The notes under the pieces are model-generated. The model was not told the DNA's origin. It made no database searches and saw only the letters and a program-made list of their open reading frames with translations. A DNA stretch of 64,000 bases from Planctomycetota bacterium (GTDB lineage: Bacteria; Planctomycetota; Uabimicrobiia; Uabimicrobiales; Uabimicrobiaceae), in NCBI GenBank assembly GCA_029260735.1, contig JAJDCR010000069.1, forward strand, positions 115,817 through 179,816, in the 5' to 3' direction. Shown piece by piece: positions 45,902 through 53,494 of the stretch (positions within the stretch are counted from its first letter, which is position 1; every line of letters begins with the position of its first letter). The position numbers were made by a program, and so were the translations under genes.

Positions 45902-46480
45902 ATGAAACAACTTATGATTGTAATTCTTCTTCTAGTAAGTTCTACTCTTTATAGCCAAACGGTTACAGTAGAATTTTCCGGAGGAAGCCTTTCCGGTGAA
46001 GATCTAGCAGGAAACACTTTTTCAAACGCTTCTTACGTTTTGAGATACTTTGTTGATTCTGATAAAATTGCTAGCGACACGGGATTTTTCAAAGATGTGC
46101 ACTACGAATGGGATATTAAAGGAGTCGGAGTTTTCCGTTCTTCTGATTCCGATGGACTGGTTAAAGTAGGTGGTAATGATCCTCAAAGCCATTACTTTAT
46201 TGCCGCAGGTAGTGCCACGATTTCCAAAGGTAGTCAAAAGCCTTTTACGGTGGACTACACTTCTAAAGCCTTTTCTTTTTCTCCGATTCTTTTGTCAGAA
46301 ACAAGCGAAGGTTCTTCTAATTTTACTTCTAATGTAGAAGGCGGAAGGTTGATTTTGACTGAAGTTAGTGCTCCAAAAGTTGTCCGAGCCTTTGAAACTC
46401 CTGCTGAAGTGCCAGAGCCAAGTACTCTTATTTTTATAGCTTTGGCAATGTTAGGTATTTTCTTTACCAAACACATTTAG
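45902..46480 (+). CDS. Small PEP-CTERM surface protein
   Basis: The 192-aa product has a signal peptide (about 1-18, ending LYSQ), a beta-rich middle without recognised domain, and a C-terminal PEP-CTERM-like tail: VPEPSTL followed by a hydrophobic helix and FFTKHI. PEP-CTERM tails are processed by exosortase. The usual run of arginines at the very end is replaced by Lys-His, so recognition may be weaker. GAGG precedes the start. A terminator at 46512-46556 separates it from the next gene. Confidence 0.8.
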   Translation: MKQLMIVILLLVSSTLYSQTVTVEFSGGSLSGEDLAGNTFSNASYVLRYFVDSDKIASDTGFFKDVHYEWDIKGVGVFRSSDSDGLVKVGGNDPQSHYFIAAGSATISKGSQKPFTVDYTSKAFSFSPILLSETSEGSSNFTSNVEGGRLILTEVSAPKVVRAFETPAEVPEPSTLIFIALAMLGIFFTKHI

Positions 46481-46511
46481 AAAGATATAATTTTCATATC
46501 ACTGTTCTATC

Positions 46512-46556
46512 AAAAAAGCCACTCTTTTGATAAAAATCTAAAGAGTGGCTTTTTTT
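46512..46556 (+). terminator. Intrinsic terminator after the first PEP-CTERM gene
   Basis: A perfect 16-bp stem (46512-46527 with 46540-46555, core GCCACTCTTT) is flanked by A-run and T-run on either side of a 12-base loop. It lies 30 bases after the stop codon. It could work in both directions. Confidence 0.9.
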
Positions 46557-46698
46557 GTTTTATTTTTAAAAAAAATAATATTTACATGTTAAAATCATCA
46601 AAAATTCTTAACTGGCATTTACCATTTTTTTTTGTTATTTTATATATATAAGAAAATCGATTAGCCATTCAAAAAAGAATTTTCGTTAGGATACTCCT

Positions 46699-47310
46699 AT
46701 GAAATACATATATACTCTATTTTTAGCTCTTATTGTTCCTGTGGTAGCTTTCTCTGCTCCGATAACTTTTACTATTCAAGGAATTGCTCCGACTGCGACT
46801 ATTGATGGGCAGAGCTTTACCAATATTGATTTCATTTTTAGCTTTACTGCCGATGATGGGCTAACTGACAATAATCCTAGCAATACGGGTGTAGGCCTTT
46901 TTAGTATTCCGAATATAGCCTTCTCTCTTAATTTTCCTGGAATTAAAGATATGGGGCTAAGTCTTTCCGAGTCTGTCTTTACCTTAACCCAGACCCAAAA
47001 CTTGATTAGTTTGGACATCACCAACGGCAATACGGGCTTTAACATCAGCTCTTTTAATCCCGCAAATCCTTTTGCGGACCCAAACGTTTTTGCTTCTGCA
47101 AGTGCTCCTTTTACGGGTAACAGTACTAGTTCTGCCTTGGGCCCAGTGGTTACATTTCAAAATGGCACAACCCAAAATATTTCTTTCAACAGCAATGGCC
47201 TTTTGATCACAAATGGAGCTCCTGTTAATGCTGTTCCTGAACCTAGTAGCTTTTTGGCTTTGTTGATCGCTTGCTTAGGCTTAGTGTATAATCAGCGAAA
47301 AAGAAACTAA
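46699..47310 (+). CDS. PEP-CTERM surface protein
   Basis: The 203-aa product has a signal peptide (about 1-19, ending VAFSA), a beta-rich region of Asn, Thr, Ser and Phe, and a classic tail: VPEPSSF, hydrophobic helix and NQRKRN. The low-charge composition resembles other exosortase substrates thought to join the extracellular matrix. AGGA precedes the start. It is 24 bases upstream of the CHAT gene, so both are probably on one transcript. No exosortase gene is in the window. Confidence 0.85.
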   Translation: MKYIYTLFLALIVPVVAFSAPITFTIQGIAPTATIDGQSFTNIDFIFSFTADDGLTDNNPSNTGVGLFSIPNIAFSLNFPGIKDMGLSLSESVFTLTQTQNLISLDITNGNTGFNISSFNPANPFADPNVFASASAPFTGNSTSSALGPVVTFQNGTTQNISFNSNGLLITNGAPVNAVPEPSSFLALLIACLGLVYNQRKRN

Positions 47311-47334
47311 CCATTTTCTTTCAGTGGTGGGAAT

Positions 47335-50300
47335 ATGAAAGAAAAAATTCTCTTTATTTTCATTTTAGTTTTCTTTTCTCAGGTTTTTGCCCAGGAAGAA
47401 ACTCTCCTCACTTTTTTGCAGTGGAATCAAGAAGGAAGTAAGCTCTACCAAGAGGGAAAATACTCCCAAGCGACCCGCGTCTTTGAAAAAAGTCTAGCTC
47501 TTTCCAAAAAACTTTTTGGCCTCCAGCATGTAAGTACTTGGAACATAATGAATAATCTTGCTTTGGGTTACCAGTTGCAAGGTAAACTTAAGTTAGCTCA
47601 ACCCCTCTATGAAGAAGTTTATCGAGCTTTCCAAAAAAAATGGGGCGAGAAGCACCCAGACACAATCATTTCGATGAGTAATTTGGCTCTTCTCTACCAA
47701 CAACAAAACAAATCCTCTCAATCTCTCTCCCTTTACCAAAAAGCCCTTTTATTGGGAAAAGAAGTCCAGGGGGCAAAACATCCCAATACTTTGCATACCA
47801 TCCACAACCTGGCTTTTTTATATCAAAACTTAGGGGAGTATTTGAAAGCTCAAGAACTCTATCTAGAGGCTTTTGAGAACAGAATGGAAGTTTTGGGAAA
47901 AAAACATATCGATACCTTAAATACAATGAAGAGCTTAGGGGCATTGTATCGTCTATTGGGGTTATTTGACAAAGCCCAAAAACTAAATGAAGAGGCTTTA
48001 GCTCTCTACCAGGAGACACAAGGAAAAAAGCATCCTGAAACATTGCATGCTATGAATAGCTTGGCCGCTCTCTACGAAGCAAAGGGAAATTACAAAAAAG
48101 CTTTTTCTCAGTACAAAAAAACTTTGCACTTGAGCAAAAACGTTTTAGGAGAGAAACATCCTGATACCCTTCGTCTTATGAATAATCTTGCTGTAATACA
48201 GCAAAAACAAGGTGAATACAAAAAAGCTCTTTATTGGTACCAACAAGTTTTTCCTCTACAGAAAGAAATTCTTTCCCTTCATCATCTGGATACTTTAACT
48301 ACCTACAACAATATAGCAACTCTTCAAAGACAGCAGGGGAAATATAGGCAAGCTCTTTCTTTGTATCAAAAAAATTTTCTGCTTTGCAAGAAAGTACTTT
48401 CGAAAAATCATCCTCTCACTTTGACAGTGTTAAATAACCAAGCTACTCTTTATGAACTTCAGGGGGAATATGAAAAGGCCTTTCCTCTTTACCAAAAACT
48501 ATTGAAGTTAAGAGAGGAAAAGTTAGGGAGAAAACATCCTGAAACGATAGATTCTTTGTGTAGTGTTGCCTCTATTTATGAGATAAAAGGAGATGTAGAG
48601 AAGGCTTTTCATCTTTACCAAGGGATTCTTCTTCTCTATGAAGAGGTTGTGGGAAGAAAGCACCCATTGACTCTAAATTGTTTAAATAATTTAGCCTATC
48701 TTTTGGAAACACAGGAATTTTATTCGAAAGCGTTTTCCCTATACCAAGAAGTCTTTCATGGTTACCAAAATATTTTAGGGCAAGATCATCCAACGACTTT
48801 GGCAGCAATGAATAATTTAGCGGGAATGTATTTTTATCTAGGAGAACATGAAAAGTCCATTACTCTACACAAAGAGGCCCTTGAATTACAAAGAAAAGTT
48901 TTAGGACACAAGCATCCTGAGACGATTACTTCTTTACACAATATTGCTTTTTTGCTTATGTCTTTAGGAAAATACGATAAAGCATTTCCATTAGCACAGG
49001 AAGAAATCCGTCAAACCAATATTTTCTTTACTCAGGAGCTTTGGGGCGTAGAAGAGAATGTACGCTTGAACTACTTGAAAAAATTCGAATTAGAAAAAAG
49101 AAAAAATGAATACCTTTCCCTTTGCTTTCGATCCTCTTCTCCTGAAGCTCCTTACGAAGCTCTCTACTTGGCCTTGACACAAAAGGGTCTACTTTTGCGA
49201 ATTTCCTCTCAAATGAGTCAGAATTACCAAGAAAGTCCAGAGGCAAAAACTCTTCTTCACGAGCTATCTCAAAAGAGAAACCTCTACGCTTCTCTTCTTT
49301 TTCGCCAGAAAAAAATCTCCTCAGACCCTTACCAACTCTCTGAAGTGAAGAATCAAATGGATCACTTAGAAGCCCGTTTGTCTCAACAAAATGTGTATCC
49401 TTTAAAGTCTCTCACTGTGACTCCCAATGATATTTTAAATAAACTCTCTTTAGATGAGACCTTATGTGAATTTTTTATTTACTACCCTTATGACTTCGAA
49501 AAAAGAGAAGAACGAGGAAAAAGACTGGCTGTTATCGTTGTAGATAAAAAACAGACTCCTTCGATTCAACTGATGGATTTAGGAGAATTGGCTCCTCTGA
49601 CTGAATTGATTGAAGCTTACCGCAGAAAGGTGCAAAAAAAAGAGAAAGTTGAAAAACTAGCCCAGAAAATTTATCGTTCTATTTTTTCTCCTTTGCAGAT
49701 TTTTTTGGAAGAAAAAAATAAGATCTATTTAGTTCCTGATGGCATTTTGCATCAACTTCCTTTTTCTTCCTTAGTAAGAGACGATGGGAAAAGTTTTATA
49801 GAAGAAAATTACCTGATCACCCTTGCTTCTAGCCGAGATCTTTGTTTGCCGAAAGCTGAATCTAAGAAAAAAGAGATTGTTATTTTTGCGGCTCCTCATT
49901 ACGAGTCTAATTCTTTTTTAGAAAAAGAGGGACTTCGCTTTCCTGAGCTTCCTGGAACCTTACGAGAAAGCCGTCGCATTTCTCAATTGGCCAAAAAAGA
50001 AAAATATCACTGCTCTGTTTTTACAGGGAAAGAGGCAAATGAAAAAAATCTTACCCAAATTCAAGCTCCTAGTATTTTGCATTTAGCAACTCATGGATTT
50101 TCCTTGTTGGGTTCAAAAAAAGCATCGAAAGATTTTTTTTCTCCCACTTCATTTTTCCAATCTTCTTCTCAGGAAAAAATTCGTAACCCTCTTCTCTTTT
50201 CTGGTTTGGCTTTGGCCAAGATGGATATTTCTGACTCATCTCATTATGATGGAATTTTAACAGCTCTAGAAGTTCTCAATCTCCATTTAGTAGGAACAGA

Positions 50301-50805
50301 CTTGGTTGTTCTTTCCGCTTGTGACACGGGTTTAGGATTTGTGAAAACAGGAGAAGGAGTTTACGGTTTGCAGCGTGCTTTTCAAGAAGCGGGAGCTCGT
50401 TCTGTTTTAGCGACCTTGTGGCTAGTTAGTGACCGAGCTACCCAGCTCTTTATGGAAAAATTTTACAGGTATTATTTAAGAGGAGCTTCCCCGCAAAAGG
50501 CCCTCCATCAAACTCAACGGGATTTTTTACATCATGCAAATTATCAGCATCCTTACTATTGGGCTCCTTTTTTTGTGGTGGGAGGAGATGGAGATGATAT
50601 GTTGCCCTTAAAACTCGCTTCTCCCTCTTTTTCCAAAAAAATTCCTATTTTTCCTGTTTCACTTCTGCTATTTCCTATAATAGTTGCCTTTTACCTAATT
50701 TACAAGCAACAACGAGAGAAGAATGCCCAAATCCTTGCTCGGCAAACCAAAAGAGCGAAACGCCAGAAAATCTCTCTTTCCAAAAGTCTAAAAATTAAGA
50801 ACTAG
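47335..50805 (+). CDS. Exported TPR-CHAT caspase-like protein with C-terminal anchor
   Basis: The 1156-aa product has a signal peptide (1-19, ending QVFAQ). About twelve 42-residue TPR units of the kinesin-light-chain type follow (about 25-590), each with a KHPxTL-like motif. The CHAT domain (about 700-1085) has the caspase-like dyad His920 in LHLATHG and Cys996 in LSACDTG, and the conserved GVYGLQRAFQEAGA segment. A membrane helix at about 1104-1122 and a Lys/Arg-rich tail end the protein, so the peptidase domain should be held on the outer face of the membrane. CHAT proteins in type III-E CRISPR and gasdermin systems are cytoplasmic, so this layout is unlike those. GGTGGGA precedes the start. 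Confidence 0.9.
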   Translation: MKEKILFIFILVFFSQVFAQEETLLTFLQWNQEGSKLYQEGKYSQATRVFEKSLALSKKLFGLQHVSTWNIMNNLALGYQLQGKLKLAQPLYEEVYRAFQKKWGEKHPDTIISMSNLALLYQQQNKSSQSLSLYQKALLLGKEVQGAKHPNTLHTIHNLAFLYQNLGEYLKAQELYLEAFENRMEVLGKKHIDTLNTMKSLGALYRLLGLFDKAQKLNEEALALYQETQGKKHPETLHAMNSLAALYEAKGNYKKAFSQYKKTLHLSKNVLGEKHPDTLRLMNNLAVIQQKQGEYKKALYWYQQVFPLQKEILSLHHLDTLTTYNNIATLQRQQGKYRQALSLYQKNFLLCKKVLSKNHPLTLTVLNNQATLYELQGEYEKAFPLYQKLLKLREEKLGRKHPETIDSLCSVASIYEIKGDVEKAFHLYQGILLLYEEVVGRKHPLTLNCLNNLAYLLETQEFYSKAFSLYQEVFHGYQNILGQDHPTTLAAMNNLAGMYFYLGEHEKSITLHKEALELQRKVLGHKHPETITSLHNIAFLLMSLGKYDKAFPLAQEEIRQTNIFFTQELWGVEENVRLNYLKKFELEKRKNEYLSLCFRSSSPEAPYEALYLALTQKGLLLRISSQMSQNYQESPEAKTLLHELSQKRNLYASLLFRQKKISSDPYQLSEVKNQMDHLEARLSQQNVYPLKSLTVTPNDILNKLSLDETLCEFFIYYPYDFEKREERGKRLAVIVVDKKQTPSIQLMDLGELAPLTELIEAYRRKVQKKEKVEKLAQKIYRSIFSPLQIFLEEKNKIYLVPDGILHQLPFSSLVRDDGKSFIEENYLITLASSRDLCLPKAESKKKEIVIFAAPHYESNSFLEKEGLRFPELPGTLRESRRISQLAKKEKYHCSVFTGKEANEKNLTQIQAPSILHLATHGFSLLGSKKASKDFFSPTSFFQSSSQEKIRNPLLFSGLALAKMDISDSSHYDGILTALEVLNLHLVGTDLVVLSACDTGLGFVKTGEGVYGLQRAFQEAGARSVLATLWLVSDRATQLFMEKFYRYYLRGASPQKALHQTQRDFLHHANYQHPYYWAPFFVVGGDGDDMLPLKLASPSFSKKIPIFPVSLLLFPIIVAFYLIYKQQREKNAQILARQTKRAKRQKISLSKSLKIKN

Positions 50806-50842
50806 CTTATTATTTTCGCATTTGAAAACCTTGGTAAAATAA

Positions 50843-50871
50843 TTGACTTTATTTTTGATAAATAATATTAT
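50843..50871 (+). promoter_or_regulatory. Sigma70-like promoter for the DUF374 gene
   Basis: TTGACT and TATTAT are separated by 17 bases, about 160 bases before the start codon. The remaining part of the 229-bp gap shows nothing else. Confidence 0.5.
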
Positions 50872-51034
50872 AAAACAAGTTTCTTGAGGTTTCCAAATCT
50901 CTATGTTCGAGAGTTTCTTAAAGAAATTTTTTTTGCACATAAAAAAAGAAAGCACAACAGATTTAAAGATGAACTCAAAGGGTGACTACTCAGAAGAACA
51001 GAAATGGTTTCTCCATCAATAAGAAAGCAAAGAT

Positions 51035-51841
51035 ATGCTATATAACCTAAAGACCGACGGGTTTTCTTGCCACAAACCATATAAAATAGCTTGGTGGGAA
51101 AAAATCTTATTGCTAACTATTCCTCCTTTGATGGCCTTTATTGTAAAGCTTCTCTGTTGGAGTTACCGTATTGTTCATGTAGAAGGAAAAAGAGAAGGTG
51201 AGTTTAGTGGAAGACCTTCTGTCGTTTACTGCACTTGGCATCAAAGAATGTTTTACCATTTCCACAGTTTTGGACGACTTCATGTTACAATGATGATCTC
51301 TGCCAGTAAGGATGGAGAATGGGCAGCTCACATTGCTCATTGGTTGGGTTTTAAAAATGTCCGTGGCTCCTCTCGTAAAGGGCAAATCGATAAAGGAGGA
51401 AAACGGGCGATGGAAAAATTAATCGAAAAAGTAAAAGAAGGCGAGTCAGCAGGAATGATGGCTGATGGGCCTCGTGGTCCTGCTCGGGAAATAAAACCAG
51501 GAGCTATTCTGATTGCTCAAAAAACAGGTAGAGCCATTTTACCTCAAATGTGGGGGTGTGATCGGGCGTGGGTTTTTCGCTCCTGGGATCGCTACTTAAT
51601 CCCAAAACCATTTGCCAAAATATCTATTATTCACGGGGACCCCATCTATGTTCCTTCTGAGGCCAATGAAGAAGAGCTAGAGGCGATTCGTAAAGAGGTA
51701 AGCGATAAACTGAACAAATACACCGAGCGTTGCGATGAGTATTTTGGTAAGGCATGGCCCTACAGCAGAGAATCAAAAAAAGCAGAAAAGAAAGATTCCA
51801 ACTCAGAGGAAAACTATGAGAGAAAAGAAAGAAGTGCCTGA
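51035..51841 (+). CDS. DUF374 lysophospholipid acyltransferase family protein
   Basis: The 268-aa product belongs to the DUF374/LPLAT group, which includes proteins related to KDO-lipid A acyltransferase in fold. One hydrophobic helix lies at about 22-43. Motifs present are TWHQRMFYHF, ISASKDGEW, RGSSRKGQ and ADGPRGPAREIKPGA. It would transfer an acyl chain in membrane lipid synthesis at the inner face; the acceptor is unknown. Its ribosome-binding site is weak. The charged C-terminal tail (KKAEKKDS) overlaps the start of the next gene by 26 bases. Confidence 0.87.
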   Translation: MLYNLKTDGFSCHKPYKIAWWEKILLLTIPPLMAFIVKLLCWSYRIVHVEGKREGEFSGRPSVVYCTWHQRMFYHFHSFGRLHVTMMISASKDGEWAAHIAHWLGFKNVRGSSRKGQIDKGGKRAMEKLIEKVKEGESAGMMADGPRGPAREIKPGAILIAQKTGRAILPQMWGCDRAWVFRSWDRYLIPKPFAKISIIHGDPIYVPSEANEEELEAIRKEVSDKLNKYTERCDEYFGKAWPYSRESKKAEKKDSNSEENYERKERSA

Positions 51842-52397
51842 AGTAACGACAGAACGACTTGTAATTACGCTACTTTCTCCTGAAAGAGCTAGCCAACCGG
51901 CTCTTTATTTTTGTGAGAACAAAGAATTTCATTTTCCTTGGGACCCTCCTCGCCCTAAGGATTTTTATGAAGTTTCTTTTTGGGAAAAGCAACTTTCTAA
52001 GAATGTCCAAGAGTTTTATGAAGATAAATCCGCTCGTTTTTTTTTCTCTTTGCAGAAAAAACCAGATGTTATTGTCGGGGTCTGTAACTTCACCGCTTTT
52101 CAAAGAGGCCCTTTTCAATGTTGTAATCTCGGTTTTTCTCTCGCTGCGAAAGAAGAGGGCAATGGCTACATGCAAGAAGCTCTCGTTTCCTTAATTGATT
52201 ATGTTTTTCAAGAACTTAAAATCCACAGAATTCAAGCCAATCACCTACCCCATAATTTGCGAAGTCGAAATCTTTTGCGTCGCATAGGTTTTGTTGTAGA
52301 AGGTTACGCTCACGAGTATCTTTTTATTAATGGAGCTTGGGAAGACCATATTTTAACCTCTCTAACCAATCCAGAATCGGCAGATCCTGATTTCTAG
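51816..52397 (+). CDS. GNAT family N-acetyltransferase, RimJ/RimL type
   Basis: The 193-aa cytoplasmic protein matches the ribosomal-protein acetyltransferase-like GNAT group: TERLVITLLSPE at the start, GVCNFTAF, a GYMQEALVSLIDYVF acetyl-CoA-binding segment and HRIQANHLPHNLRSRNLLRRIGF, then VEGYAHEYLFINGAWEDHI. I chose ATG 51816 because GAGGA is just upstream; the frame is open to 51735 but that part would lie wholly inside the preceding gene. The 26-base overlap with the acyltransferase gene suggests coupling. Confidence 0.9.
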   Translation: MREKKEVPEVTTERLVITLLSPERASQPALYFCENKEFHFPWDPPRPKDFYEVSFWEKQLSKNVQEFYEDKSARFFFSLQKKPDVIVGVCNFTAFQRGPFQCCNLGFSLAAKEEGNGYMQEALVSLIDYVFQELKIHRIQANHLPHNLRSRNLLRRIGFVVEGYAHEYLFINGAWEDHILTSLTNPESADPDF

Positions 52398-52419
52398 ATC
52401 TTATCCCTAAGGCATAGCG

Positions 52420-53472
52420 ATGTTCAACGAAACAAAAATATCCATTATTATTCCCTGCCTCAATGAAGAGCAAAATATAGCTTCCTTGCTTGATAAAATC
52501 AAAAAACAGAAAAATGTCGATATGGAAATTATTGTTGTTGATGGTGGATCTAGCGATTGTACCCGAGAAATTGCAAAGAAAATGGAGGCAAAGGTCATAC
52601 CATCAGAAAAAGGACGAGCGAAGCAAATGAATGCGGGCCGTAAAGAGGCTGAGCATGAACTTCTTTTGTTTTTACACGCCGATAGTGAATTCTTTTGTTC
52701 TCGGTTGCTTGGGGAAGGGTGCAAGGCCCTTGTTAAGGAAGCCCAAGAGAAAAATACTCGAAAGATTGCTGGACATTTCTCTCTACATTTTATTTGCAAA
52801 AAATCTAAAAAATCTTTTGGCTACTTTTACTATGAAGAAAAAAGTAAACTCAACCGCACTGATGTTTTTGGAGGAGATCAAGGACTTCTTATTTTTAAAG
52901 ATTTTTTTGATGAAATAGGAGGATTTGATGAAAAACTGGACTTCTTGGAAGATAAAAAATTAGCCCGAGAAATCTTGGACAAGGGGACTATGATTACTCT
53001 TCCTGGCTCTATTGGCACTTCTGCTCGGAGATTTGAAACACAAGGTTTTTATGAACGAACAATTGTCAATATTTTAAGTCTCGCATTTTTATATGCTTCT
53101 TATCATTCGTATTTAAAAATCACTCAAAATTTTTATCCAGAGCAAAACAAATCTCAGAAAATGAACCTTCATGCCTTTTTCGTTCTTCTGGAGAAGAATA
53201 AACCGTCTCTAATGCAACGAGCTTTTTTTTATTTTCCATTAGGACGTTACACTCGCTGTGAATTTATCTGGCAGATTTTTTTTAATCTGGATGTTAGACT
53301 TCGATACTTAGGGAAAACTAACCGAGGACCTTTCCTATTTTTTTATGACAAATTCCTATTTCCACTAACCAATTATGTTTTGTTTGACATCATTACAACT
53401 ATCTTCATGGTTTTAGCATACCATGGACTTCGATTTTACTACTGGTGTAGTACACGACAAATGCCTAAGTAG
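52420..53472 (+). CDS. Family 2 glycosyltransferase, TIGR04283-type
   Basis: The 350-aa product has a GT-A glycosyltransferase 2 domain (about 5-235): IIIPCLNEEQNIASLL, VVDGGSSDCT, GRAKQMNAG and LFLHADSEF (DxD-like), matching the TIGR04283 group sometimes associated with arsenosugar synthesis. The context here (acyltransferase and GNAT) gives no support for arsenic metabolism, so I keep the general call. The C-terminal 110 residues include one hydrophobic helix (about 315-337) and are longer than most members. It converges with the NACHT gene. Confidence 0.87.
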   Translation: MFNETKISIIIPCLNEEQNIASLLDKIKKQKNVDMEIIVVDGGSSDCTREIAKKMEAKVIPSEKGRAKQMNAGRKEAEHELLLFLHADSEFFCSRLLGEGCKALVKEAQEKNTRKIAGHFSLHFICKKSKKSFGYFYYEEKSKLNRTDVFGGDQGLLIFKDFFDEIGGFDEKLDFLEDKKLAREILDKGTMITLPGSIGTSARRFETQGFYERTIVNILSLAFLYASYHSYLKITQNFYPEQNKSQKMNLHAFFVLLEKNKPSLMQRAFFYFPLGRYTRCEFIWQIFFNLDVRLRYLGKTNRGPFLFFYDKFLFPLTNYVLFDIITTIFMVLAYHGLRFYYWCSTRQMPK

Positions 53473-53494
53473 TTGTTCAACAAAATCAAGCTTC

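Noticed and set aside
52420..53472. Arsenosugar biosynthesis role for the glycosyltransferase
   Set aside because: The family name suggests it, but no arsenic-related gene is nearby.
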